Assembly (NCBI RefSeq): GCF_020360975.1
Contig: NW_025408675.1
Coordinates: 1,116,001 to 1,180,000 of the forward strand
Direction of reading: 5' to 3'
DNA length: 64,000 nucleotides
Source: Hirsutella rhossiliensis
Taxonomy: Eukaryota; Ascomycota; Sordariomycetes; Hypocreales; Ophiocordycipitaceae
Made by a program: the position numbers and the translations under genes. The notes under the pieces were generated by a model. It had not been told where the DNA came from. It worked only from the letters and a program-made list of their open reading frames with translations, and ran no database searches. Positions 42,906-54,300 of this stretch are shown here, in pieces. Position 1 is the stretch's first letter. Each line of letters begins with the position of its first letter.

Positions 42906-43720
42906 GAGGCAAGATTGATGACGTGCAACGACACAAGGAGGCACGGGCGGCCGCGAGTGAGTGAGTGGGCGTCGATGCGCACGCAGGGAGGGACTTTGGA
43001 TTTGGGGCGTATGCGGACGAATTGCGGCGGGTCGCGGAGTCGTGATGGCTTGTTGGTTGCGTTTATGTAGATGCAAGACCGGGGGCCATGGGGCGGCGAG
43101 GCAGGGCAGAGAAGCTCTCGTCGCCCGGTGCACAGAAGGGATTCTTAGTCGGGAGCAGTGAGTTGAAGCGGCCAACGACGTCGTCGATGATGATGTTGAC
43201 GGAGTGCGGCAGCGGCGGCAGACAGACTGAAGGCCGTCAGCAGCGTGAGAAGAGTCAAGGCCGGTAACAGACGTGTGCACCAGACTGGCAAATCAGAAGC
43301 GACGGACGGAGCCGGGTCCCGTGTCAGAAATCAGATCAGGGGCTCGGGCTGGTTGCTATTGGCCCGTCTTTTCGCCTCTGCTCTCTGCCTCCCTTCTCCG
43401 TGTCTCGACGTTGCCCCCCCCCTGTTGGCACCTTGGGTGTTAAACCTGTTTCTTTTGCCACTGGCTCGAGGGAAGGACTCGTGGTGATGACTCGGTTACT
43501 CGGTTACTCGTAGCAGCAGCGGTGCTGATGTCGTTTCGATGCTGCCGTGTGCGTGTGCAGGGAGGACTCGGGAGAAGCTGGGGCTGTATGAATTAGGAGG
43601 GCAGGAGGAGGCGAATGCGAGAGGCTGTCGCGTCCAGCCCGATCCGGTCCCGACGAGGGGAAAGAGCGCCCCCCTCTCAGTCCAGACTCAGACAAGCAAA
43701 AAACCGACCTGCCGCGAGGG

Positions 43721-43759
43721 AAGGAGGAGCCTGAAGGAGGAGCCTGAAGGAGGAGCCTG
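43721..43759. repeat. 13-bp x 3 tandem repeat
   Basis: Three identical copies of AAGGAGGAGCCTG lie at 43721-43733, 43734-43746 and 43747-43759. A degraded partial copy follows. Non-coding. Confidence 0.9.
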
Positions 43760-46066
43760 CCTGAAGGAGAGGCCTAGAAAGGAGGGAGGTACTGTACTCG
43801 TACGGGCGTCTGTACTTATCGAGAGGGGCGGACCTCGGAGAATCATTTCACATGGCACAGGCGTGGAGGCAAGGACGGGGGGCAGCTGTTTCATTTTTAT
43901 ACCGTGCTGTACGTCTTCTGCTAGCTTCAGCTCGTGAGGCATGAAGATGGGGTGGGCTCTTGTCCTTTAGCTCCTCGTTTGTTTGTATCCCGGGCAACGT
44001 CAGGGGTGCTGGAGTGGGCGCGTGCAATCTCCTGGCCGCCATGCTTGTTGCGGAATGATTGATTCTTTGCGTCGACGAAGTCTTTGATGGATGCGAGTTT
44101 GATGCCGCCTATTCATCCAGTGCTGTGCTCACGGGCAATGGCCCAGTGCGTCCGGGGCATCGCAGCCTGGCCGTGATTGAGAGGTTGATGACGACGACGC
44201 AGGCCGCACAGGCAGCCAGTACCTCGGGCTACCTGCCCCAGTACCGTGGTTTAATTAGCAGGTACCCCATGGGCCGTGGAGCCCGCGCCGGTCGGTGGTG
44301 GGAGATGCAAAGATGACCTACCGAAAAAGAGTGGACTCGTCGCTGATTACAGATTCTGTACATCCGTACAGGCATCATCATCTACTGGTACCTGATTAGC
44401 CCGTTCGTCTGTCTTGTGCCGCGCTGCCAGGGTCGTCGTCGATAGCACGGCGTGTATCTGTAGGTACAGTACCTGCATCCCAGACTCTCGCCTCCCTGCT
44501 CAGACAGCTCAGACTGCTCAGACACAGGACGCTTGTCGAGTCTCGAGTCGATAGCGTGGCATTCCAGGCCGACGCCCTCTCATGACGGACCGAGGCACGG
44601 ATGGACACTACTAGGTAAGCGGTGTGATGAGCAAAGGAAAAATGGGGGACTATTCCATGACGGCGAGAACGCATCTTTTCGAGTTCCCGGCAGGATCAGT
44701 CATCCGATATCCGACCCGAGACACTCACTGCCCATGGCTGATTGCTGATTGACTGCTGTGGCGAGGCGAGCACGTTTCCATGCCTCGGGGTGGCGCACGG
44801 CGTCAGAGATCTTGTGCGATGGCAATGACGTTGACTGCCACCGCCAGTGAGTCGTGTCCATCAGAGTCCTCTCCCACCGACTGCTACCAGCTGCGTCTGC
44901 CGATCCGGATTGCAGCCACGAGAGACCGACGCTTCTGCTCTCTGCTATGGTACCTCTCTCTACATGAATATTTCCAGTGTAAAATGCGCTGCTGCCGAGA
45001 ATAGGGTCGAGCCACGGAACTGGGACCGGCTATGGTTTGACAGGAAGCCTGACAGTACAAGTACAGTAGGTAGACCGCGGCCTGAAAGTCCCACTTTGCC
45101 TGGTAGTGCTGTACTGTACTGTACCTATAGCGGCGGCATATTGACAGCTGCCAAGGCTCCCTCTTCATTTCATACCTACTAGGTAGTAGAGAGAGACGTG
45201 GATTTTTCATCAATGGCATGACAAGGGAACGCGCATGCGCATGCAAAGAGGCAATATCCAAACGTCAACACGGCCCAAAGACCCAGGCAGGACTGACTGT
45301 ACCGAGTCTTCCATCTTGCTTCTCCTCTCCTCTTGTCTGCTTCTTCGTCTCTTTCCCCCCAACACCTCCAGCCTCTTGGCCTGCAATCTCAGCGCGCGTC
45401 GTCGTCTCCTGTTTCCCTCGCACCGTGTCCAGCGACGCGTGCCACCGGACCAAGACCAAAACATGCATTTTTATGTCGCCCAACGACACACGACAGACCG
45501 ACCGCCGCCAATGGACGCATGCCCCCCGATTTGGAGCATGTTCCCACTCTGACCTCACTCGGCATGCGGTGCAGCGTTGCGCAACTGCGGCTCTCCGTCG
45601 CCGCTGGTAGTTAGCTGACCGAGGGCCCGTGGCTGCAGCCGCCATGGCCTCTTGTCTGGCTGCCCGCTAGCTTCCCGCTGCATGAGTGCATCGCATCGTA
45701 GTTTAGTTTAGTTGCTTTGCTTGTGTCCGGTAGCACGCATGTTCGTGGCGCGCCAGAGCGTAAACACGGGCGCGCAAACAACGGCACATCTCACTCTGCT
45801 TGTCCTATTCTTATCCTTCTTCTTCTTCTCTCCTCCTCATCATCACTTCTTCCTGCTGATTCGTGATCGAGTCGTGGCACGTTTGGCCGCGTGTTTCAAC
45901 TTGGGCTTAAGCTTCTTAGCCCCTTCGTCTAACAGCCTCAGTCCCCTTTTACCCCCCCCCCTAGGTTAATAATATCCACTACCCCATACTCTCGCCCTTG
46001 GTGCGCAGCGCAGAGTCAAGACTTGGCCTTCTTCTTTTGTGTCCTTCCCAGTCGACGTCTCCCTTT

Positions 46067-46071
<5 letters not shown>

Positions 46072-46115
<44 letters not shown>
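46072..46115. repeat. CT dinucleotide microsatellite (about 22 units)
   Basis: Uninterrupted (CT)n from 46072 to 46115, followed by a shorter CT tract to about 46128. It lies about 700 bp upstream of the KAR9 start and yields artefactual Ser-Leu ORFs. Confidence 0.95.
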
Positions 46116-46118
<3 letters not shown>

Positions 46119-46807
46119 TCTCTCTCTGGCTTTCTGGCTTACACGACGACCGACCGGCTGACCTGCTGTCCTTCGCTATCCCCCGTCCCGCGCCCTGCCT
46201 CATCGCCCGCAGCCTGCAGGTCCAGAAAGCAGTTCGGACTGCCGTGTGCTACGCATGTAGGCCGCTGCTTGCAGGCTCGTGCAGGTCGGCTTGTCTCCCA
46301 TTGGCAAGCCTCGGCGTATGTGGCATCGATCCATCAACCATCGTCACCACCGCGGCTTCATCACCCTGCGGCCTCGTCACCTCTCTCGCTCGCCGTCGTC
46401 GCCCCCCTGCCTGCCTTTGCCCTTGCCCTGGTGTCCCGCGCCCCTGTCCAAGCCTACAAGCCTAGCCTGCCATCCTGCGTCCTATGGTCGGTCATTTAAT
46501 CTTTCTCGAACAAGTCATCCCTTGCCTAGTTTCTCGCCCTTTTATCGGCGAATCCTGGGATCGGCGGCCAGCAGCGAAAAAAGCGGGCGCGGGCCAAAGA
46601 GTCGAAAGATTGGTTGGCCTACAGGCCTCCTACAGCACTGGGCGATCGCCCTAGCGGCTACCACCCACGGCCTGGTGGTATTATTTACCTGCCGACTAGC
46701 GGACGCGACAGGGGGAGCCCCCCTCGCCGGGCAGAGGTTCCGGCCGCCCATCCATCCATTTGGCATCTGAGTCGGCTCTGTTTTACAGGGGCCGCTCACC
46801 CCCCGTC

Positions 46808-49800
46808 ATGGCCGCCTGCGCCGACCATTCGTCCGCTCCAGCTGTCATCTCCCCCAGCCTCCACCACGACTGCGCATACGACGACAGCCAGCCTCGGCGC
46901 CATGCCGTCCTGACAAGTATCCCCAGCGACCTCTCCTCCCAGCTCTCCGTCCCACGTGGCGCCACCAGCAGCAGCCCAACCCTACCCGAGTCGCCTGTAC
47001 CACCCGCCGCGGCAGCACAAGCGGCAGCGGGAGAAACACGCAAAATCAACCCTGCGACGACGACGGCGGCCATTACAGCCACAACCGCCGCCACGCCCGT
47101 CCCCGTCGTCGAGCCCATCGCCGACGGCAATAATCGCTGGAGCCACTGGAGCCGCTGCAGCAGCAGCAGTGCCGCCGCCATCGACTCCCCGTCCTCGGCC
47201 GCAAAACAAACCCTCGGCCGCCTCAGAACCACTCCCACCATAACCACCAGCAGCACCACCAGCCTTGCCAGCACGCCCACAGACAGGAATCCCCTCATCG
47301 CCTACCGCTTCGGCCACCCTACCCTGCCTCCAACCCCTGACCACCAGTCGCCTTCGGCCATTCGCAAGACGTCGCCTGGCCTGGCTGCCCGACTCAAGGC
47401 GTTGGGCTTCGGCACCTCCAAAAATCCGCCCTCGCCCCCAACCCCCCAGCACGACAACGTCGGTCGCCTCGACGAGGACCAGCTGCGTCGCCTCGACCGG
47501 AAACTCCAGGCCGCCTCCTTCAGCGCAGTCATCGCCCGGCGCGGTCGGCCTTGGAAGGGCGCCGCCGCCCCGTCCTCGCCCCTCGACAACTCGCCCTCGC
47601 CCCTCGTCCTCGGCTCTCCGTGGCTGCCCGAGATCCAAAAATCGGAGCCCCTGGCCATGGACACGCACAAGTACCGCATGCCCGAACACACAAACGGCAA
47701 TGGAACAAAGGTGACTCTCAACACTCGCCGCGAGCACCTCCAACGCAATGCCCGTCCTCCGTCCCCCGACGACGCCGTGCCTCCGCCGCCCCCGCCCAAA
47801 GACAACCCTACACTGGCCGTCACCCCCCCGGCTGTCATGTCTTCCGAGGACCATTTTGTCCCTGGCTTGAGTTCCTACTTTACCTCGGCCAACAGCCGCC
47901 CGGGCTCGATATACACGCTCTCCCGCGCATCCTTCGCCAGCCAGCTCGCTCAGTTGACGTCGCTGCAGTTGCCCGACCCAGAGTCCTTGTCTAGCAAGGT
48001 CTCTGCCATTCGCTCCGCCCAGGTCGCCGCCAAAGCTCTCATAAACGCCGCTGAGCAGATCCGGAGCTGGATCTCCAAGGCACAGGAAGTCATTGGCGGT
48101 CTCGACAGCGAGGATGACGTCGAATGGTCCGCCGCCGGCGGCAGAGAGGGCCTCGAGGAGGTGGAAAACGCCATTCACCGATTCGAGCACCTCATCAACG
48201 TCTACGTCGGCGCAATCGAGGAGTTGCAAGCCCGAGGCGACATCTCCACCGTCGCCTCCGATGACCTGAGGCGGGCCGTGACGCAAATGGAATCCATCCT
48301 CGACGAGTGGGCCCAGATCCGAGCCACGCTGCAGGTCGTCCGCACGCAGGTCGAAATCGCCATGGAGTGGGAGGAGCTGTGGAACAACGTGCTGGGCGAC
48401 ATTCAGGGCGAAATGGACGAGCTGAGCCGACTGGTCTTTGAGATGGAGGAGCGCCGCCACAAGCCCGCCGTGTCAGCCGCTGCCGGCGATGGCGTCGACA
48501 TTGGCGACCTCGAGACCATTGTGGAGGACTCCCCCGGCGCCGCCTTACGCCAGCAAAGCTCCAATCGCCTCAGTCTCTCGGGACTACCAATGACCGCCAG
48601 CTCACCAGGCTCGCCGAGCCTCTCGCACGACGATTCCAGCCTCCTCGCCCTGTTCGCCAGGATGCAACCCCTCAGGGCCTCGCTTGACTTCCTTCCCATG
48701 CGCCTCTCGGTGTTTGAGGCCCGGGCCGAGAGGTCCTTTCCCACGGCCTGCGAGGAGCTCCAGACGCGACGCAACAGCCTCGATGCGGCCTACAAGAAGC
48801 TCGAGAGAGACGCCGAGTCGCTGCGCAAGGAGCTGGGCGAGGACCGCTGGGTCATCGTCTTCCGCGGCGCTGGGCGACAGGCCCAGAAGATGCTCGAGTC
48901 TGTCCAACGCTCTCTCATCAAGCTCCGAGAGGCTCTAGACGCCGGCCAGTACTTGACAAACCCAGCCACCATGACCAAGAAGATGGAGAGCTATGAAGCC
49001 AAGAAGACACACTACGGCCCGGCCATTGAAAGGATCTTGTCCATCATCGAAAAGGGCGTCAAGGACCGCTTCACCGTCAATGGCGAGATTCTGCGGCTCT
49101 TGAGCGACACGCAATCCCGATGGCAGACTCTCAAGTATCAGTTGAGGGACATGGACGCGATCCTCGAGGAGATCCAGGCCGACCGCAAGGGACAGCACCT
49201 GCGAGACTCGGTGTCAAGCATGTTGTCCAACGACCGTTCCACCCTGGGCAGCGGCCACGAAACCCCGGGAAGCTCCCCGCCGTCGTCGGTAATCATGTCC
49301 ACCCTCGGCTTTGACCCGCACACCCCGGCTCCCAAGTCCAAGGGCCGCTCCCCAAAGCCAAGCCATAGCGCTCCTCTCCCCGGCGGCAGGAGGCGTTCAT
49401 CTCTCCCCGCGCCAACCTCCGCAGTGGGCAGGAAGACGGCGCCTCGGCTGTCGACGATTGCCAGCTCCCCTGCCACCACGTCCGGGCCTCTCAGCAGGAC
49501 GCCACGGCCTGATTCTGCACTCGCCCATCGCCCCCGCTGGAACGGCTCCACCAACGTCGCCAGCATCGATACCGGCCACAATTTCAAGCCCATGAGCCTG
49601 ACTACGCCAAGCCCCTATGCAAGATCGACGCCAGGCGCTCAGCGGTCCGCCTCGTCGCTCTCGCCCCCCAGCGCTGTCACCAGGCTGCCCACTCCTCGCC
49701 GCAATGCCTTCACTCGCGCCTCATCAGAGTCGCCCAGCGTCAGAGACACGCCCTCGAGGACCAGCCACTCGCGCCATTCATTCCGTGAGAGGCTGTCGTC

Positions 49801-50131
49801 CCCTGGGCCCTACTCGCAGCAGACTCTGGCTAAGCCACGCTTGTTGACCAAATGCTCCATGTCGGCCCTGGCGACAAACCGCTCCGTCTCTCTGCAACCG
49901 TCTGTGTCGGATCCACCCCCCGACGCGCGATCCATCAACCGTCCCGCCAGCTCACTTGCCTTCATGCCTCGCCGGAGCAGCCTGCTTCCGCTACCCAAGG
50001 GTAAAAAGGAGGAAAGCAGCACGGTCCGCGCGAGCTCGCGGCTGAGTTCGGTCAGTCGCTCGGCCAGCCGCTCTAGCACGAACAAGACAACGCTCTCGGA
50101 CAAGGACGGAAAGCCGAGATGGCGGCCTTGA
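46808..50131 (+). CDS. KAR9: Kar9-family microtubule plus-end adaptor
   Basis: 1107 residues, single coding exon. The start at 46808 (MAACADHSSAPAV) is the first ATG; the frame is open upstream but begins with a probable acceptor (ttttacag). Residues 1-340 are low-complexity Ser/Pro/Thr. Residues about 347-795 are the helical Kar9 domain (FVPGLSSYFTSANSRPGS, SIYTLSRASFASQLAQL, AIHRFEHLINVYVGAIEEL, EDRWVIVFRGAGRQAQKML). The C-terminal 310 residues are basic and Ser-rich, with VTRLPTPRRNAF near residue 957, where TRLP resembles the SxIP-type EB1/Bim1-binding motif. Yeast Kar9 links Bim1-bound microtubule tips to type V myosin and orients the spindle; a nuclear-positioning role here is inferred from the family. 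Confidence 0.82.
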   Translation: MAACADHSSAPAVISPSLHHDCAYDDSQPRRHAVLTSIPSDLSSQLSVPRGATSSSPTLPESPVPPAAAAQAAAGETRKINPATTTAAITATTAATPVPVVEPIADGNNRWSHWSRCSSSSAAAIDSPSSAAKQTLGRLRTTPTITTSSTTSLASTPTDRNPLIAYRFGHPTLPPTPDHQSPSAIRKTSPGLAARLKALGFGTSKNPPSPPTPQHDNVGRLDEDQLRRLDRKLQAASFSAVIARRGRPWKGAAAPSSPLDNSPSPLVLGSPWLPEIQKSEPLAMDTHKYRMPEHTNGNGTKVTLNTRREHLQRNARPPSPDDAVPPPPPPKDNPTLAVTPPAVMSSEDHFVPGLSSYFTSANSRPGSIYTLSRASFASQLAQLTSLQLPDPESLSSKVSAIRSAQVAAKALINAAEQIRSWISKAQEVIGGLDSEDDVEWSAAGGREGLEEVENAIHRFEHLINVYVGAIEELQARGDISTVASDDLRRAVTQMESILDEWAQIRATLQVVRTQVEIAMEWEELWNNVLGDIQGEMDELSRLVFEMEERRHKPAVSAAAGDGVDIGDLETIVEDSPGAALRQQSSNRLSLSGLPMTASSPGSPSLSHDDSSLLALFARMQPLRASLDFLPMRLSVFEARAERSFPTACEELQTRRNSLDAAYKKLERDAESLRKELGEDRWVIVFRGAGRQAQKMLESVQRSLIKLREALDAGQYLTNPATMTKKMESYEAKKTHYGPAIERILSIIEKGVKDRFTVNGEILRLLSDTQSRWQTLKYQLRDMDAILEEIQADRKGQHLRDSVSSMLSNDRSTLGSGHETPGSSPPSSVIMSTLGFDPHTPAPKSKGRSPKPSHSAPLPGGRRRSSLPAPTSAVGRKTAPRLSTIASSPATTSGPLSRTPRPDSALAHRPRWNGSTNVASIDTGHNFKPMSLTTPSPYARSTPGAQRSASSLSPPSAVTRLPTPRRNAFTRASSESPSVRDTPSRTSHSRHSFRERLSSPGPYSQQTLAKPRLLTKCSMSALATNRSVSLQPSVSDPPPDARSINRPASSLAFMPRRSSLLPLPKGKKEESSTVRASSRLSSVSRSASRSSTNKTTLSDKDGKPRWRP

Positions 50132-51330
50132 GCCGATGATGCACGCACTCGATGCACTCGAGAGGCGATGCCTGCGCCCATCACAAGGCCTCACTGGATC
50201 TGACTGGCGAAGATTCCCTGTTGCCGCTAGCATGTGTCTCGAGCCTGGCGGGTCTCGGAGAGCTCGCCACTTGTTTCTTCGAGGGATAGACATCCCTTTT
50301 TTTTCTCGTTTATAGCGCGGCGCAATGGGTGTCCAAGGCTACTTGACACGCGCGGCGGAGTTTCAGGCAAATCAACCCGGCGGCGTCACCTCACGCCCTT
50401 TCTCTCTACCGGACCGTACTTTTCGTGGCCAACGATTCGGTGTTTCAGTGGCCCTTGACAATATTTGTCTCTCACTTCGAGTTCCCCTCTTTTCCTCCCC
50501 GTTGCCACCTGGTTTCCCCTCAGCAGGCCTCCGCCCCTCTGGCCCGCCCTTTCGATTTCACCACCCCCCCGGCCCCCCGATCTAGAACGGGGCTCTGCCT
50601 CGTGCTCTGGCGGTTGAAGTGTGTGTACTGATCAGAGATGGTTTTGGAGGAGGCACGGCGGCGGGGCGCACGGCGAGTGAGGCTTGTTCTGATATACCCC
50701 GGCTCTGCGTTCCGTCTGCTACGCTGCAGATGGTCACAACCGAGCTGAAGATGTGTAATAGCTCTTTTCCTTCTGCTCTCGCATATGAAAATGCAACAAG
50801 AGGAATATGTTCATGTGATTTATTTACCTGAAGCCTCTCCTATCCGTTCTGCCCCGATGAGTGCGAATTGGGCCGCTCCGCGTGGCACGCCTTTTCTCCG
50901 GTCCTCATGGAAGGAAGGGGCCCGCGAATTGTTTCCCGTTAATGGGTTGGGTATTGATCAGCTACCAGATATAACACCCTCAACTCCCAAAATATGACCG
51001 GGTCGTCACCGCTTCGCCCCCCCTCTTGACGATGCAGCTCTCGCACCGTCCTCGACAGGACCATTCCCAAGTAGCACTGATGACGAACCCATCCGTTCCA
51101 AAGCGCCCAAGCCCAGCTGCGCCCTAAATTCGTTCAAGGCCGTCGCCCGTCCTTCGTATAAACAATTATCGCATGCCTACCCCGTCAAGCTCCCGTCTTC
51201 GCACCTCTTTCTCCTTTTGCCCAGCACTCGCCCCGTGTTCGACCATGATAGAAGGACATTCCCGGCCCTGATTCCTTGGCAGAGCAAAAGTTAGGGAGGG
51301 GGCAATCGAAAACAGCTCCTCATGTATCAT
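50132..51330. other. Intergenic region, convergent 3' ends of KAR9 and RecQ helicase
   Basis: 1.2 kb containing two 3' UTRs. It is T- and C-rich at 50290-50570 with no supportable ORF, RNA gene or repeat. Confidence 0.6.
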
Positions 51331-54300
51331 TTACAGAGGCATCAGCCCAATGCCTCCCCCAGACTTCTTGACGATCTTGCCATCCTTCCTCGAGCTGCCG
51401 CTCATTGTCGACCGCGACGCCGTGGCTGAGGAGCCGCCGCTAGCCCTCCTCCCAAAGCTACCGCTCTTGCGCCTCGTCGACCCGCCGGCGCCCTTCTTCT
51501 GCCATTTCTTGCCGGAAAACTTGCGGCTGCCGCCCTTGAACGAGGACTTGGGCGCCTTGTACTGGGTCTGCTGCTGCTGCTGGCTGTTGAGACCCTGAAG
51601 CCTGCTGTGAAAGGCTTCGACTTCCGGCCTCGGCCTGGCGTTGAAGTAGTGAGAGTCTTCGCCCGCCGCCCCGTCCATCAAGTCCACTTCCATTTCCATG
51701 TCCGAGCTTATTAGATCAACAATTTCCTGACTTCCTGGGGCTTCGTCGTTTGCCTCGGCGATTTGTTGGTACAGTTCGTGGTGCTGGCGCAGGAGTGGCA
51801 GTAGTTTCGGCCCATGTTCCCTGACCTTCTCGGGATCGATGCCAGGGATGCGGTTCATCTTTTCAAGGGACGTGGTCCAGTTCATGGCCATCTCTCGAAA
51901 ATCGCGCTCCGTGAAGAGGGGCCGCCTGAGCTCCTTCTTATTGCGAATCTGTTCCTCCAATTTCTGGGCCTCTGGCACGAAGGCATTGACAAGGTCTTGG
52001 TGTATCTCGGAAAGATTCCCCAGTCGCTCGTCGGACGTTATTTGGGGACTGAATTTGTTTTGAGAGGCCGGTTTAGCCGGACGATGCTGCGGCAAGGGGT
52101 CAAAGGCGTCATCCTCGTTGTCGTCTTCCCGCATTTCATCGTCTGAGACAATGAACCCATCATTGCTATAGCCGTGCGACGTCGTGGGCAGGTCGCCTTC
52201 GTCTTCGCTCTCCACCACCGCCCTTGCCCGAGACTTGCGTCTGCCCATTGGCGATGACACATATGTCGACTGCATCGGCGAGGCTTCCTGGCCCTTGCCC
52301 TTTTTCGCAGCCTTGGACTTGGACTTGGAGCCCTTGGGCTCCTCGGAGACTTGGATCGTGAGCATGAGCTTGCGCTGCTGCATCAGAAACAGGCGCGCAG
52401 TCGGCCCAACCTGAAGATACTGTATGGCTACCCCGTAGTTGCCAACGACGTTGTTCTCGCGGAAAGCCTTTTCCGCAGACAGGCGATCGATGACCCGAAC
52501 AACCTCGTGTTTCTTGAGACCCTTGGCCATACCATGGTAATCGTCAGAATTCTGTTGCTCGTGGTTGGGGTACTTCTTTCCCAGCAAAATGTCGGCACAC
52601 TGGTTCGCCGTTAGTCTTCTCTGGTTCTGGACGACCCGGATGGCAGCGATGGCGTATGTCGAGAAATCTTGCTGCTCAAAGACGAGTCCGGCCTGGCAGT
52701 TGTCGCACGACTTTTGGCACTGCGCCGGCATGAAGTCCTCTCCGAAATAACGAAGGACCTCTGTCCGCCGGCAGTCCGACTTGTTGTCGCAAAAGGACGT
52801 GACTCGGTTCAGCATGACCATTTGCCGCTCCTTCTGCTCGTCGTTGCCCTCTCCATCAGCTATCAGTTTCTTGAGGACCCTTATGTCCCCCTTTCCGTAA
52901 AACAGAATGCAGTCGGAGGGTTTTCCGTCTCTGCCTGCCCGGCCCGTCTCCTGGTAGTAGCCCTCCAGGCTCTTGGGCAGCCCGTGGTGCATCACGAACC
53001 TCACGTCTGGCTTGTCGATGCCCATGCCGAAGGCTATGGTCGCCACGACCACCTTCACGGTTCCTTTTTGCCAGGCTGTTTGAACCTCAACCTTCTCTTG
53101 AGGGTCGATGGCGGCGTGGTAGTGTCGCGCTGCTATCCCATTGTCGCGCAGCTTCTCGGCAACGCTCTCTGCCTGCTTTCTGGAGATGGTGTAGACAATG
53201 CCTGTCACATTCCGATACTTGGCCTGTATCAAGGTGGCGATCTTCTCCATTGCATCAGCATTCGACGTTTTCGTCCGGACCTCGTAGTACAGGTTGGGGC
53301 GGTTGAAGCTTTGCGAGAAGGTCTTGCAGTTTGTCATTCCCAGGTTGTGCCTGATGTCCACAATGACGTTCTGGGTTGCCGTGGCCGTGAGCGCCATCAC
53401 AGGGACCTCGGGAAACCTGAGGCGGACCTGTCCGAGAGTCTTGTAATCCGGCCGAAAGTCGTGTCCCCATTGACTCACACAATGGGCCTCATCGATGACG
53501 AGCCGGGCAAACTTGCCCTTGCGATACAGGCTCTGCATCCCACTGTTGAAGGCTGCGTTTTTGCTGACCATCTCGGGAGTAACGTAGAGCAGCTCAATGA
53601 AGTGTTCTGGGCTGCGCTCGTTGAATGCGCTCATCACCTGCCTCTTGTACTCTGCCGAGCACTCGCCGTTGAAAGCAACAGCTTGGATGCCCAGGGCCTT
53701 CATGTGATCGACTTGATCTTGCATCAGACTGAGGAGGGGCGAAACCACGATGGTGACGCCCCTCGTCTTGCCTGTCCGAATCACCGCTGGAAGCTGATAG
53801 CAGAGGGACTTGCCGCCGCCCGTGGGCATCAAGACAAAGGCATCTTCCCCAGCCAACGTTGCATTGATCGCCTGCAGCTGGTTGTGGCGGAATCCCTTCA
53901 TCCTGAACCGATCCTTGAGTATCTTCTGTACTTCGGGAGACCACGAGTGCTTCATGAGCTCCGGGGGGATGCTCAGTGGAGGCAAGACCGGCGCCGCCTG
54001 TCTTCTTGAAGGGTTGCGTGCCTTTGCCGGGGGCAAGACGTTCCCTGATGTTTCCAAAAGGACCCGGTGAGACCCTTCGTACGATTCTCCTGCGGACTGA
54101 CGGGTCTCATAGTCTTGGGCAAAAGCCAACATGGCGTCGTCGTCGCTGAAGTCGCTGAAATTGTCATCGGCAGCATGGACGCGACTTCTCGGTGTCGTTG
54201 TGCCACGCATCTCCGCTTGTGTGGCTCTTCGACGGACCACGGGAAGAGCCATCATCTCGTCGTCTTGAAAATCCGAGATGAAACCCGCGTTGGCGTTGGT

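Larger units (their letters stand above)
42906..46807. other. 3.9-kb region without recognisable genes upstream of KAR9
   Basis: Spacer between the divergent 42905 and 46808 starts. It contains a 13-bp x 3 minisatellite (43721-43759), several GTAC-rich motifs (44463-44475, 45055-45125), a 44-bp CT microsatellite (46072-46115) and long pyrimidine tracts. A ttttacag at about 46783-46790 could end a 5' UTR intron of KAR9. Chance ORFs here are overlapping and low-complexity. Confidence 0.55.

Noticed and set aside
45998..46499. Plus-strand ORFs of about 155 codons around 46100
   Set aside because: They are produced by the CT microsatellite (Ser-Leu repeats) in two frames.
46982..48460. 492-codon minus-strand ORF opposite KAR9
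   Set aside because: It is an antisense shadow; the plus strand carries the Kar9 domain in the same interval.
52669..54009. 446-codon plus-strand ORF opposite the RecQ helicase
   Set aside because: It is an antisense shadow of the conserved helicase core.
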